36,650 nucleotides of DNA from Streptosporangiales bacterium (GCA_017882645.1 JADGPC010000103.1:1-36650); one strand, 5' to 3'. Positions 16,734 through 24,796 are shown, counted from the stretch's first letter. Notes: generated by a model from the letters alone, not told the origin. Numbers and translations: made by a program.

Positions 16734-16748
16734 GTCGTCAGCCGAACC

Positions 16749-17774
16749 TTACTTGGCGGCCGGCTTGGCCTTCTTGGGCGCCGAAGCGGTGCGCCGCGAC
16801 GCTGGCCGTGCTGGCCGGGTCTTCTTCGCCAGCGGCACTGCCTTCTCGGTTGGCACTGCCTGGCTGGCCTTGCTGGCCGGCTTGGCGTGGTGAGCGGCGG
16901 TCGCGCTGGCGGCCTTGCCGTTCTCGCTGGCCGGCTTGACCTCGGCCGCGTCAGCGGTGCCATTGTGCGTCACCGCGGCCGGCGAGGTCTTCGAGGTTGA
17001 TGCGGTGGCCTGGCTGAACGCGGCGGCCGCCTGCTGAGCTAGCGGGGTTGCGACCGTGCGCACCTGGTCAACGACCTGGCGCCGGGCCGAGCGGACCTGA
17101 CCGGCGACATCATGAGCGCCGACCATCAGCTGGTCGCTGCTGGGGAACCTGGCCATGAAGTCAGGCGCCTTCTCGCGAAGCTGGGTGATCTGCTTCTCGG
17201 TGGCGTCGCGCACCTCGGTGATCTGCTTCTCGGTCAGCTCACGCCACTCGGTGATGTGCTTCTCCGTCAGACCGACGAAGTGCTCGGCGTTCGGGATCTT
17301 GCCGATCAGGGCCGGCGCCTTCTCGCGCAGCTGGGCGACCTGCTTGTCGGTCAGCTGGGCAAGATGCTCGGCGTTCGGCAGCTTGATCAGGCCTGGCGCC
17401 TTCTCCCTGAGCTTGGTCAGCTGGCTGAGCTGCTTCTCCCTGAGCTTGGTGAGCTGGCTGAGCTGCTTGTCCCAGAGCTGGGTGAGCTGCTTCTCGGTCA
17501 GACCGACGAAGTGCCCGGCGTTCGGGATCTTGCCGATCAGGGCCGGCGCCTTCTCGCGCAGCTGGGCGACCTGCTTGTCGGTCAGCTGGGCAAGATGCTC
17601 GGCGTTCGGCAGCTTGACGGGGTTGATGGTGGGCATGCTGGGGAGCTGCGGCCGGATCATCTGGGCGGTGGCCGTCACGTTCTTAACTGTGTTAGTCACC
17701 CTCCGGTGTCCCTTGCGGGCAGCGGCGAGAACCTGGTCCTGCAGTTCCTGCCCCACGGCGCGGGTGTCGATCAT
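16749..17774 (-). CDS. HbhA-like repeat protein with Lys/Ala-rich histone-like tail
   Basis: 341 residues from ATG 17774, which has AGGAGGAGG 7 nt upstream. The frame is open to 17831 but that extension overlaps the -35 box. The middle is helical and repetitive: a block KLPNAEHLAQLTDKQVAQLR continuing to VGLTEK occurs at about 54-94 and again at 131-171, with shorter KQLSQLTKLRE units between them and EKQIT(E/Q) units after. It would form coiled coil or phasin-like helices. The C-terminal ~80 residues are Ala/Lys/Pro-rich and end KKAKPAAK, like histone H1 or the heparin-binding tail of mycobacterial HbhA. HbhA is an adhesin that also associates with lipid inclusions; the tail may equally bind DNA. 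No signal peptide. Function by analogy only. Confidence 0.75.
   Translation of the reverse strand: MIDTRAVGQELQDQVLAAARKGHRRVTNTVKNVTATAQMIRPQLPSMPTINPVKLPNAEHLAQLTDKQVAQLREKAPALIGKIPNAGHFVGLTEKQLTQLWDKQLSQLTKLREKQLSQLTKLREKAPGLIKLPNAEHLAQLTDKQVAQLREKAPALIGKIPNAEHFVGLTEKHITEWRELTEKQITEVRDATEKQITQLREKAPDFMARFPSSDQLMVGAHDVAGQVRSARRQVVDQVRTVATPLAQQAAAAFSQATASTSKTSPAAVTHNGTADAAEVKPASENGKAASATAAHHAKPASKASQAVPTEKAVPLAKKTRPARPASRRTASAPKKAKPAAK
17266..17386 (-). repeat. Internal 121-bp direct repeat, copy A
   Basis: Near-identical to 17497-17617, offset 231 bp (77 codons), with one visible mismatch (17283 T against 17514 C). It keeps the reading frame of the HbhA-like gene. Confidence 0.92.
17497..17617 (-). 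repeat. Internal 121-bp direct repeat, copy B
   Basis: Second copy of the 17266-17386 repeat. Between the copies lie 33-bp units encoding KQLSQLTKLRE, so the coding region has grown by in-frame duplication. Confidence 0.92.
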
Positions 17775-17802
17775 TGTGATCCTCCTCCTATGTTCTAAGC
17801 AA

Positions 17803-17831
17803 AGTATAGTTTGCAACGGGAGATATGTCAA
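17803..17831 (-). promoter_or_regulatory. Near-consensus SigA promoter of the HbhA-like gene
   Basis: On the minus strand TTGACA (17831-17826), a 17-nt spacer, then TATACT (17808-17803). This is the best housekeeping promoter in the window and gives a leader of about 22 nt with a strong ribosome binding site. A small palindrome, GCAAA-N6-TTTGC, overlaps the -10 box and could be an operator, perhaps for the adjacent XRE protein. Confidence 0.85.
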
Positions 17832-17867
17832 GCGGGACGGAGGAGGGCGGCGCAGTCGGCCAGGGCG

Positions 17868-18539
17868 TTAACGAGCTGAGCCGCGCGCCTTGACCAGCCC
17901 GGTCTCGTAGGCGAACACGACCGCCTGGACCCGGTCCCGCAGGCCGAGCTTGGCCAGGACGCGCCCGACATGAGTCTTGACGGTGGCCTCGGAGACGAAC
18001 AGGCGCTCGGCGATCTCGGTATTGCTCAGGCCCTGGGCGATCAGGATCAGGACCTCGCGCTCCCTGCTGGTGAGGCCAGCCAGGTCAGGGGGCTCGCCGA
18101 CGGCATCGGTGGGGAACATCGGCGCGAACCTGTCGATGAGCCGGCGCGTCGTGGACGGCGCCACAACGGCGTCCCCTGAATGGACGGACCTGATCCCGAA
18201 CAGCAGTTCTTCCGGCGGCACGTCCTTCAGCAGGAAACCGCTGGCCCCGGCCTTGAGCGCGGCGAACGCGTACTCATCCAGGTCGAACGTCGTGAGCATG
18301 AGCACCCGCGGCCGGTCGCCGGCCTGGCAGATCCGCCTTGTCGCCTCGATCCCGTCGAGCCTGGGCATCCGCACGTCCATCACGACGACATCGGCCGTCG
18401 TGGCGCGGAGCAGGTCCACGGCCGCCAGCCCGTCGCCGGCCTCGCCGACGACGGCCATGTCCCGCTGGGCATCGAGGACCATCCGGAACCCGGTGCGGAC
18501 GAGTTCCTGGTCGTCGACCAGGACGATCCTGATGCTCAC
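17868..18539 (-). CDS. NarL/LuxR-type response regulator
   Basis: 223 residues from GTG 18539, which overlaps the kinase stop (GTGA); the open frame upstream is only a shadow of the kinase gene. Receiver domain: Asp9/Asp10, phospho-acceptor Asp55 in VVMDVRMPR, Lys105 in GFLLKDVP. C-terminal LuxR helix-turn-helix: LTSREREVLILIAQGLSNTE, then SEATVKTHVGRVLAKLGLRD. It is the output of the adjacent kinase and probably a DNA-binding regulator of nearby or unlinked genes. Confidence 0.94.
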   Translation of the reverse strand: MSIRIVLVDDQELVRTGFRMVLDAQRDMAVVGEAGDGLAAVDLLRATTADVVVMDVRMPRLDGIEATRRICQAGDRPRVLMLTTFDLDEYAFAALKAGASGFLLKDVPPEELLFGIRSVHSGDAVVAPSTTRRLIDRFAPMFPTDAVGEPPDLAGLTSREREVLILIAQGLSNTEIAERLFVSEATVKTHVGRVLAKLGLRDRVQAVVFAYETGLVKARGSAR

Positions 18540-19789
18540 GCGGCGCTTGCCCGCGCGGGCGCGATCGGCAGCCGCGCGGTGACCTGGAAGCCGCCGTTCA
18601 TCCGCGGGCCTGCGTGGACCGTTCCGCCGTACATGGCGGCCCGCTCGCGCATCCCGGTCAGCCCGTGGCCGGCGCCGTCGCTGGCGGCCGCGCCGCCCAG
18701 CCCGTTGTCGGTCACGGCCAGCTCCAGCGCGTCGGTGGTGTAGCGCAGCAGCACGCATGCCCTGGCCCAGGGACCGCCGTGCTTGCGGGTATTGGTGAGC
18801 GACTCCTGGATGATCCGGTACGCGGCCAGCGCCGTTCCGTCGGGCAGCGGCAGCGGCTCGCCCTCGACTGCGCAGGAGACCTGCAGCCCTGCGGCCCTGG
18901 TCTGGTCGAGCAGGTCATCGAGCTGGCCGATGCCGGGTACGGGCGCCAGGGCCGCCCGGCCCGCCGTCTGGCTGACCCCGGCGGAGCCTGCGGTAACGCC
19001 TCCCGGGCCAGCGGCAACGGGACCGGCCTCGCCGATGTCGTCGTTGCTGCGCAGTACTCCGAGCAGGACCCGCATCTCGGCGAGCGCCTGCCTTCCCGTC
19101 GCCGAGATCGCCGCCAGCGCCTCGCGGGCCCGGCCGGGATCGGTTCCGAGCGCGTAGGCGGCTCCGTCGGCCTGGACGACCATCACGCTGACGTTGTGGG
19201 CGACGACGTCGTGCAGCTCGCGGGCGATCCTGGCCCGCTCGGCGGCGGTGGCGATCCGCGCCTGGGCGTCCCGGTCCCGCTCCAGCCTGGCGGCGCGCTC
19301 CTCGAGGTTGGCGTAGTAGGCGCGCCGGTACCGCATCGAGTCGCCGAGCACCCAGGCGATCAGGCACGGCCCGGCGAACAGGATCGAGGCCATGAGCAGC
19401 CAGTCCGTCAGGCTGATGGTGGCTGCGTGCCTGATCCGGCCCAGCTCGGCGGCCGATCCGAGCAGGCAGACCGCGAGGCCGAGCACCGACTGGCGCCTGG
19501 TCGTATAGGCGGCGAGGGTGTACAGCAGGATGAGGATGGCGATGTCGGCGGGCGATGGCCTGATGCCAGCGACCACCTGAGCGGCTCCGGCCGCGATCGC
19601 GGTGCCGAACGCGCCGGCCGGGTGGGCGCGGCGGAAGATCACCGGGACGGTTACTCCGAGAGTGGCCGGGATGAGCAGCCACTGGCGCAGCACGAGGCCG
19701 GTCGCCAGGCCGCCGAAGGCCAGCACCGCGGCGAGGACGCCGTCCACGAGCCGGGGGTGGCGGCGCAGCCATGCGTACAGTGCGGACAC
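18536..19789 (-). CDS. Sensor histidine kinase, NarL-partner (HisKA_3) type
   Basis: 417 residues. The N-terminal ~150 residues hold about four to six membrane segments with no large extracellular domain. Dimerisation/phospho-acceptor helix: ERARIARELHDVVAHNVSVM with His193. The catalytic domain has an N-box (ESLTNTRKHG), DNGLGG and GHGLTGMRERAAMYGG. GTG start at 19789. It is translationally coupled to the response regulator. With few extracytoplasmic residues, it may sense a membrane state or small lipophilic signal; that is inference. Confidence 0.93.
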   Translation of the reverse strand: MSALYAWLRRHPRLVDGVLAAVLAFGGLATGLVLRQWLLIPATLGVTVPVIFRRAHPAGAFGTAIAAGAAQVVAGIRPSPADIAILILLYTLAAYTTRRQSVLGLAVCLLGSAAELGRIRHAATISLTDWLLMASILFAGPCLIAWVLGDSMRYRRAYYANLEERAARLERDRDAQARIATAAERARIARELHDVVAHNVSVMVVQADGAAYALGTDPGRAREALAAISATGRQALAEMRVLLGVLRSNDDIGEAGPVAAGPGGVTAGSAGVSQTAGRAALAPVPGIGQLDDLLDQTRAAGLQVSCAVEGEPLPLPDGTALAAYRIIQESLTNTRKHGGPWARACVLLRYTTDALELAVTDNGLGGAAASDGAGHGLTGMRERAAMYGGTVHAGPRMNGGFQVTARLPIAPARASAA

Positions 19790-20390
19790 TGCACCAGGCT
19801 ATCCGCGGGTATCGCTCATTACGTCATACCGCGGGCTTGGCTGCCGCTCATCCCAGGGGATGACGCCGAGTTCAGCGAGCTTCACGCCCTGACCAGGCTC
19901 GAGCCTGCACGGGTGCGCGAGTACGGTCGAATGCCACGGCGCTAATACCGCTTACCGTGGCTGATCACGGCAGCTGCGTACGTTTGTCACTTTCGTTATC
20001 CCGATGATCTTGAGTCTCTCAAGTTGCAATACTGGAGTCTCCGCATAGCGGCAGGGAAGTGCATTCCGATGAGCAATTTCGCTAGACGGCTGGAAGTGAA
20101 GCCCGACGGGGCAGTGTCGGGCTGGCCCGTATCGGTTTCATCAGACCCTCTCAGCCCGGGAAACGGCCGCCCGCACTATGGAATAATGGGAGTTGTCGTC
20201 ATCCCGCCCGTTAACCGAGTGGTCATCGCCACCCTGACAGCCTTCGCGTCAGCTCTTTCACGGCAGGCGTTGGCCGCGGTATGCGCCCGGCGGATGGCAG
20301 CGGATTCCCCTGGTGGATTCAGCGACCGGACATTCCCCGTCTAGCCTTCGGCGACCACGACCGGACCGTCGCACCGGAAGGAGCCATCCC
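19790..20390. other. 600-bp region without a convincing gene
   Basis: Less GC-rich than its surroundings, especially 19960-20110. Small hairpins are visible (19933-19939 with 19955-19961; 20009-20014 with 20018-20023; 20100-20107 with 20116-20123). An open frame at 20024-20344 has no ribosome binding site and no recognisable sequence. Together with the phage-type genes that follow, this looks like decayed mobile DNA. Confidence 0.5.
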
Positions 20391-20648
20391 ATCTCCTACC
20401 GAGAGCCCGAGAAAAGGCGCGCGGCACAAAGAGCTGCTCACGCTCGGCGCATGATCGATCCCGAGTACCGCCAGCGCTATAACAATTACCATCGTGAATA
20501 TCGCGAGCGGCATCCCCAGGCAAATACGCGACGCGTAGATCATGATCATGTGACCGGTGGCATCCGAGACCTGTTGTGCACTAACTGCAACATGATGTGC
20601 GGTCAGAGCGGCGACAAGCCTGAGCGACTGGACGCGGCCGCGAAATAA
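20391..20648 (+). pseudogene. Recombination endonuclease VII-like remnant
   Basis: About 85 residues. The C-terminal part VDHDHVTGGIRDLLCTNCNM and then DKPERLDAAAK matches the phage T4 endonuclease VII (PF02945-type) His-Me finger nuclease, which resolves branched DNA. The upstream CxxC zinc pair expected before VDHDH is missing, so the zinc site is half gone. The reading start is odd: GGAAGGAG at about 20377-20384 is well placed for position 20391, but the codon there is ATC, followed by SYREPEKRRAAQ, which looks like a normal N-terminus. A mutated ATG is the simple reading. The open frame begins further up at a GTG (20313) with no ribosome binding site. Confidence 0.6.
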
Positions 20649-20671
20649 CTCAGAGGATGGGAGATCAGCAG

Positions 20672-21466
20672 ATGACAACGCCTGGAAGGCTCAGTGTCGA
20701 CAGTGAAGGCAAGGTTCGTGGCAATGTCGCCATCAATTACAACGACCCGTGGCCGTGCGTCAACGGACGGCTTGGCGTTACGGGGACGATGAGCGGCGTT
20801 CTCGAACACACTATGGTCGCGAACCTGCCATCGTGCATCGCGTCGTTCAATAATCCCAGCCGGCAGGCTTCTGCCCACTTCGGCATCGCCCAGGACGGCA
20901 CGGTGCACCAGTTCGGCCCTCTGGGCAGAGGCTGGGAGGCTTGGCATGCGATGGCCGCGAACGCGACGTGGTACGGCATCGAGCTCGCCGATGACGGCAA
21001 CCCCAACAATCCGCTCACTGACGCGCAGATCGCAGCGTCGGCGCAGGTCGTTGAATGCCTCAGCGCGTTCGCGGGCTTTCCGTTGCAGGTCACCGACAGC
21101 GTCACCGGTCATGGCTACGGGACGCACAGCATGGGCGGCGCGGCGTGGGGCGGCCACACCTGCCCGGACCTGCCGCCGAAGCATGTCCGGTCCGCGCAGC
21201 GACCGGCGATCATCGACTTGGCGAAGCTTATCCGCGCGAGCACCCGGACCCCGCTCCCGTCCGGCCGCTGCCATGCTGATGGGCATACGTCACTAGCCGG
21301 GCTGGCTCAGCGGCAGGGCTGCGGGGTTCCCGACATCTGGTGGTCGACGGCAGCCGGAATGGCTGCGGCCGATAACACGGGGTTCGGCGACTTGCAGCGG
21401 CCATATATGGCGGCCGGTCAGTGGGATGCGCTGATGCCGTCAGGAATGATCCTCTGGCTGCCGTGA
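20672..21466 (+). CDS. N-acetylmuramoyl-L-alanine amidase (endolysin-like)
   Basis: 264 residues. An Amidase_2/PGRP-like domain spans about 25-190, with zinc-ligand candidates His46 (LEHTMVAN), His147/His152 (GHGYGTHSMGG) and Cys164 (GGHTCPD). The segment SAHFGIAQDGTVHQFGPLGR is typical of phage endolysins. The C-terminal ~60 residues resemble a LysM-like wall-binding module (SLAGLAQRQGCGVPDIW ending MILWLP). It cleaves the amide between MurNAc and the stem peptide. No signal peptide is present, consistent with a holin-dependent phage enzyme. The start at 20672 has GGGAG at suitable distance; ATG 20657 abuts its purine stretch. It follows the endonuclease VII remnant, so it is likely a prophage leftover. 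Confidence 0.85.
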   Translation: MTTPGRLSVDSEGKVRGNVAINYNDPWPCVNGRLGVTGTMSGVLEHTMVANLPSCIASFNNPSRQASAHFGIAQDGTVHQFGPLGRGWEAWHAMAANATWYGIELADDGNPNNPLTDAQIAASAQVVECLSAFAGFPLQVTDSVTGHGYGTHSMGGAAWGGHTCPDLPPKHVRSAQRPAIIDLAKLIRASTRTPLPSGRCHADGHTSLAGLAQRQGCGVPDIWWSTAAGMAAADNTGFGDLQRPYMAAGQWDALMPSGMILWLP

Positions 21467-21666
21467 TCATCAGCCCTCGGGAAGGTCGTCAGGGAGCGTC
21501 CGGCTGATACCTGTCCAGACGTGCCAACGACGTGACCGCGCGCTGCCTTGCCAAGTCACCCTGCTCAAAGCGCACCAGCAGGCCGGCGCGGGTCCATCAA
21601 ATGGATGACACCAGGCTGACGCTCTGGCGGACGCGGCGCCGGTCACGGCCAGCGCACGCTGAGGTC

Positions 21667-21975
21667 ATGACACAGACAGCGAGGGCCGCAGGCCCGCAGA
21701 GCGTCGTCCTGGTCCGCGGGCTGCGCAAGCAGTACCGCGGCTCCGGCGGCTCTCCGGCGGCCAGCGGCGGCGCGCCGACGTGGCCGTCGGCATCGTCGGG
21801 CGGCCTGAGCTGCTCTTCCTGGACGAGCCGACGACGGCTCAGGCTTCGACCCCGAGTTCAGCGGCGGCGGCTACGGCCTGCGCGGCATGCGGGCACGGGT
21901 CAGCGAAATCGGCGGTGAGCCACGGTGCGGAGCGCCCCCGGTGACGGCACGACCGTCAGTGCGGAGCTGCCATGA
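21667..21975 (+). pseudogene. Collapsed ABC ATPase / histidine kinase fusion remnant
   Basis: Pieces of two genes are visible in about 300 bp. From ATG 21667: MTQTARAAGPQSVVLVRGLR, the N-terminus of an ABC ATPase. From about 21749, in another frame: LSGGQRRRADVAVGIVGRPE and then LLFLDEPTT, its signature and Walker B. The Walker A region is absent. After an extra GCTCA at about 21837, GFDPEFSGGGYGLRGMRARV and SEIGGE follow, the C-terminal ATP-lid region of a NarL-type histidine kinase. One missing base near 21920 separates this from its true end TVRSAPGDGTTVSAELP, whose TGA overlaps the response-regulator ATG. An ABC ATPase, any permease and most of the kinase have been deleted. Confidence 0.85.
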
Positions 21976-22616
21976 TCAGGATCCTGCTGGCTGACGACCA
22001 CCCGGTGGTCAGGGAAGGGCTGCGCGGGATGCTGGCCGCCGAGCCGGACATCGACGTCGTCGGTGCGGCCGCGTCCGGCGCCGAGGCGATCGCGCTGTGC
22101 CGGTCGCTGGCGCCAGACGTCATCCTGATGGACCTGCGGATGCCGGACGGCGACGGGGCCGAGGCGATCGGCACGATCAGGGCGGAGCGCGAGGCGGTCA
22201 GGATCATCGTTCTCACCACGTACGACACCGACGCCGACATCCTGCGGGCGGTCGAGTCTGGCGCGTCTGGTTACCTGCTCAAGGACACGCCGCGGGCTGA
22301 CCTGCTCCAGGCCATCAGGGGTGCCGCCCGCGGCGAGACCGTGCTGGCACCTGTCGTGGCCGGACGGCTCGTCTCCCGGGTGCGCGGGCCCCGCCCCGAG
22401 GCCCTGACGGCACGCGAGACCGAGGTGCTGGCCCTGGTGTCGCGCGGGCTGACCAACCTCCAGATCGGCCGGGCGCTGTACGTCAGCGAGGCGACGGTCA
22501 AGACGCACCTCATGCGGGCCTGCGCGAAGCTCGGCGTGGCCGGCCGCACCGCGGCGGTGACCAAGGCGATGGAAATCGGCGCCCTGCCGGCGCCCGGCGG
22601 CCGGGGCGGATCGTGA
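21972..22616 (+). CDS. NarL/LuxR-type response regulator, orphaned
   Basis: 214 residues, intact. Receiver domain with Asp8/Asp9, phospho-acceptor Asp54 (ILMDLRMPDG) and Lys104 (YLLKDTP); C-terminal LuxR helix-turn-helix LTARETEVLALVSRGLTNLQ and EATVKTHLMRACAKLGV. The ATG overlaps the TGA of the dead kinase (ATGA), so it was the last gene of a kinase-regulator pair. No promoter of its own is obvious. It may be silent, or phosphorylated by another kinase. Distinct from the regulator at 17868-18539. Confidence 0.92.
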   Translation: MIRILLADDHPVVREGLRGMLAAEPDIDVVGAAASGAEAIALCRSLAPDVILMDLRMPDGDGAEAIGTIRAEREAVRIIVLTTYDTDADILRAVESGASGYLLKDTPRADLLQAIRGAARGETVLAPVVAGRLVSRVRGPRPEALTARETEVLALVSRGLTNLQIGRALYVSEATVKTHLMRACAKLGVAGRTAAVTKAMEIGALPAPGGRGGS

Positions 22617-22677
22617 TAAGACGCGAGCGGACGGGGTAGCGGACTAGGCATGTCGGCACCGAGCTGGCCGTAGCTAG

Positions 22678-22914
22678 CTAGCTCAGGATCGGGCCGCCCC
22701 GGCTAGCCGAGTCGAAGTCGCCGGTGCCGTCCGGCTCGGCATCGAAGCTGTTGCTCGGGTACACCGTGCGCCCGTGCACCGGGATCTGCTCCGGATGCGC
22801 CCCTGATGCCGATACCTGCTTGATCTTGACGAAGCGCTTGATGTCCTGCCAGCCGTAGGCCAGGGCGAGACCCAGGCCCGCGACGACAAGCAGCTTGAAT
22901 ATGTTCCTGGCCAA
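22678..22914 (-). CDS. Small single-pass membrane protein
   Basis: 78 residues from TTG 22914 (GAGGGGATC upstream). One membrane segment, FKLLVVAGLGLALAYGW, near the N-terminus, then a basic juxtamembrane stretch KRFVKIKQ and an acidic, polar tail with GTGDFDSASRGGP. It looks like a conserved small actinobacterial membrane protein, but I cannot name the family or role. Same strand as the small membrane protein upstream at 23436. Confidence 0.65.
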   Translation of the reverse strand: MARNIFKLLVVAGLGLALAYGWQDIKRFVKIKQVSASGAHPEQIPVHGRTVYPSNSFDAEPDGTGDFDSASRGGPILS

Positions 22915-23064
22915 TTGCGCGATCCCCTCATAACGCGGCCTGATCCGGCCGTAGCCGTCGGCTGGCCGGGCCTAGCGCCGACCCCAGCACCTGGCTTCCC
23001 CGCCGCCATCATCGCATGACGGCGCGGACGGCAGCTAGCGCTCAGGGTGGCTAGCCCGGTGCGG

Positions 23065-23436
23065 TCAGCGACGGTCCCCTCGGGCCGGGGTCTGCTCGGT
23101 GACCGGTTCCGTGCGCGGCCCGGGAACCGGCGGCTGGGCGGCTGGCCGGGTCGTCTCTGGCCTGGCCTGTCCCGGGGCGCCCGCCGCCTGCCCGGGAACG
23201 GTCGGTGCCACGTGCTGGTCTGACCAGCCGTCATGGACGATCGGCTCCTCCGGGTCGGGCATCACCTGGCGCCCTCCCCGGCGGGCCGCGAACATGCCGC
23301 CCATGACATCCCGTTTCGGTGCTGCCTCCCGCGGCTGGCCTGCCTGGTGCTTGTCGGCCCTGAAGACGAGCCCGATCCAGACGGCCAGCGTGATCACGAG
23401 GACAACGGCCATAATGCCGAGCCAGTAATTAGGCAT
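23065..23436 (-). CDS. Small membrane protein with proline-rich tail
   Basis: 123 residues from ATG 23436 (MPNYWLGIMAVVLVITLAVW), chosen because GGGGAGGTGAGGG lies directly upstream. The 17-residue longer open frame begins inside a terminator. One membrane segment spans about residues 4-25, then KRDVMGGMFAARRGGRQVMP and a disordered Pro/Ala/Thr-rich tail. The short MGG and RGGRQ segments look conserved, but I do not know a named family. It probably faces the cytoplasm with its tail. Confidence 0.68.
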   Translation of the reverse strand: MPNYWLGIMAVVLVITLAVWIGLVFRADKHQAGQPREAAPKRDVMGGMFAARRGGRQVMPDPEEPIVHDGWSDQHVAPTVPGQAAGAPGQARPETTRPAAQPPVPGPRTEPVTEQTPARGDRR

Positions 23437-23470
23437 GGCCCTCACCTCCCCCTGACAGTCATTTCCGCTG

Positions 23471-23508
23471 CTCACGCGGGCAAGCATGAATCTGCTTGCC
23501 CGCGTGAG
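23471..23508 (-). terminator. Hairpin terminator after the glycosyltransferase gene
   Basis: Perfect 16-bp arms (23471-23486 and 23493-23508) with a 6-nt loop, 25 nt past the glycosyltransferase stop on the minus strand. Confidence 0.85.
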
Positions 23509-23533
23509 GCGGGGGAGGGGGGCGGGCGGAGGG

Positions 23534-24796
23534 TTAGGCCGCGCGACGCTGCACGGCGGCTACGGCGGGCCGCCTGGCGGGTGCTGCCGGAGCGGTGCCG
23601 GCCACCTTGGGCGCCGGGGCTGCGAGGCAGCGCTCGTAGGCGGCCACGGTTTCGGCGGCGATCCGCTCCCACGGGTAGCGGGACCTGGCCCGGTCGCCGG
23701 CGGCGATGCCGAAGGCCGTCAGCTTCATCGGCGTGGACAGCAGCTCGCGGATCCGCTTGACGAAGGCCTCAGGGCCGCCAGCGGGCAGCAGCACCCCGGT
23801 CGTGCCGTCGATCACGGCGTCGGCGCAGGCGCCTACCGCGTGCGCCATGACCGGCGTACCGCACGCCATCGCGGTGATCGCCGCGGCGCCGTAGGGCTCG
23901 TAACGCGCCGCGCTGACGAAGATGTCGGCCGAGCGCATCAGGGCCTCGAGGTTCTTGCTGGCGACCTGGCCGGTGAAGGTAACCCGGTCGGCCACGCCGA
24001 GCCCGGCGGCCAGCTTGCCGAGCTTCTTGTAGTTGAGGTCGGAGTCCAGCTCGTCCTGGTCGGGGCCGCCGGCGATGACCAGCTCGGCTCCTGGCAGGTC
24101 AGGGAGGGCCCTGATGAGCTTGTCGAGGCCCTGATGGTCGGCCAGGGAGCCGACGTGCAGCAGCCGGAGCTCACCGTGGCGCTTGGCAGCCGGGCCGTCA
24201 GGGCCGAAGCGGGCGGTGTCCACGCCGCAGGGCACGATCCTGACCCGCGCGCCGGGAACGCCGAGCCCGGCCAGGCCGGCGACTTCATCGGAGCTGTGCG
24301 CCAGCACGCCACTGACGGAGCGGGCGACGAGGGCTTCCATCCGGATCCTGGCGCTGTCCTGCGGGCCTGGTACGCCGTGGCACTGCTCGGCGGTGCCCAG
24401 CGAGCCGAAGCTCTGGATGATCGGGACCGGCACCTCGCGGGCGGCCAGCAGGGCGGCCAGGCCGCTGGTCCAGTGATGCGCGTGGACGATGTCCGGCGTG
24501 TCCTTCTTCCAGCGCGCTGCGAGGTACCTGCCGATCTCTGCGACGTACTGCGGCAGCTGGTCGGCGGGGACGGGCGCTGGCGGCCCGGCCTTGATGTAGC
24601 GCGCGGTGAGGCCGGGAGCAAGCGTCTCGCGGTCGGGCAGTCCCGGAGCGTCCTTGCGGGCGTAGATGACGACGCTGTGATCCTGAGCGGCGAGCGCCCG
24701 GCCGAGACCGGCGACGTGCGCGGCCTGCTCGGCGGCGTACGGGTCAGACGGGGTGGCTGGCGCTGAAACATGCCGTGCGACGAGGGCGATCTTCAT
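23534..24796 (-). CDS. Glycosyltransferase family 4 protein
   Basis: 420-residue GT-B fold transferase. N-terminal acceptor lobe: MKIALVARHVSAP, then YAAEQAAHVAGLGRALAAQ, DIVHAHHWTSGLAALLAARE. C-terminal nucleotide-sugar lobe: RVRIVPCGVDTARFGP, LLHVGSLADHQGLDKLIRAL, and the retaining GT4 motif ARYEPYGAAAITAMACGTPV with its E(x7)-type catalytic region. A ~35-residue Ala/Pro-rich tail ends the protein. It resembles sucrose- or mannosyl-type glycosyltransferases of actinobacteria; donor and acceptor are unknown. Expressed alone, with a terminator after it, and divergent from the STAS gene. Confidence 0.9.
   Translation of the reverse strand: MKIALVARHVSAPATPSDPYAAEQAAHVAGLGRALAAQDHSVVIYARKDAPGLPDRETLAPGLTARYIKAGPPAPVPADQLPQYVAEIGRYLAARWKKDTPDIVHAHHWTSGLAALLAAREVPVPIIQSFGSLGTAEQCHGVPGPQDSARIRMEALVARSVSGVLAHSSDEVAGLAGLGVPGARVRIVPCGVDTARFGPDGPAAKRHGELRLLHVGSLADHQGLDKLIRALPDLPGAELVIAGGPDQDELDSDLNYKKLGKLAAGLGVADRVTFTGQVASKNLEALMRSADIFVSAARYEPYGAAAITAMACGTPVMAHAVGACADAVIDGTTGVLLPAGGPEAFVKRIRELLSTPMKLTAFGIAAGDRARSRYPWERIAAETVAAYERCLAAPAPKVAGTAPAAPARRPAVAAVQRRAA

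Noticed and set aside
17266-17617. Possible CRISPR-like repeat array
   Set aside because: The repeats are in frame within a coding sequence, of unequal lengths, and lack unique spacers.
17775-17831. Longer N-terminus of the HbhA-like protein from TTG 17831
   Set aside because: That codon is the start of the -35 box of a near-consensus promoter, and a strong ribosome binding site precedes ATG 17774.
20024-20344. 106-codon open frame in the AT-richer region
   Set aside because: No ribosome binding site, no recognisable motif, and overlap with the start of the endonuclease remnant.
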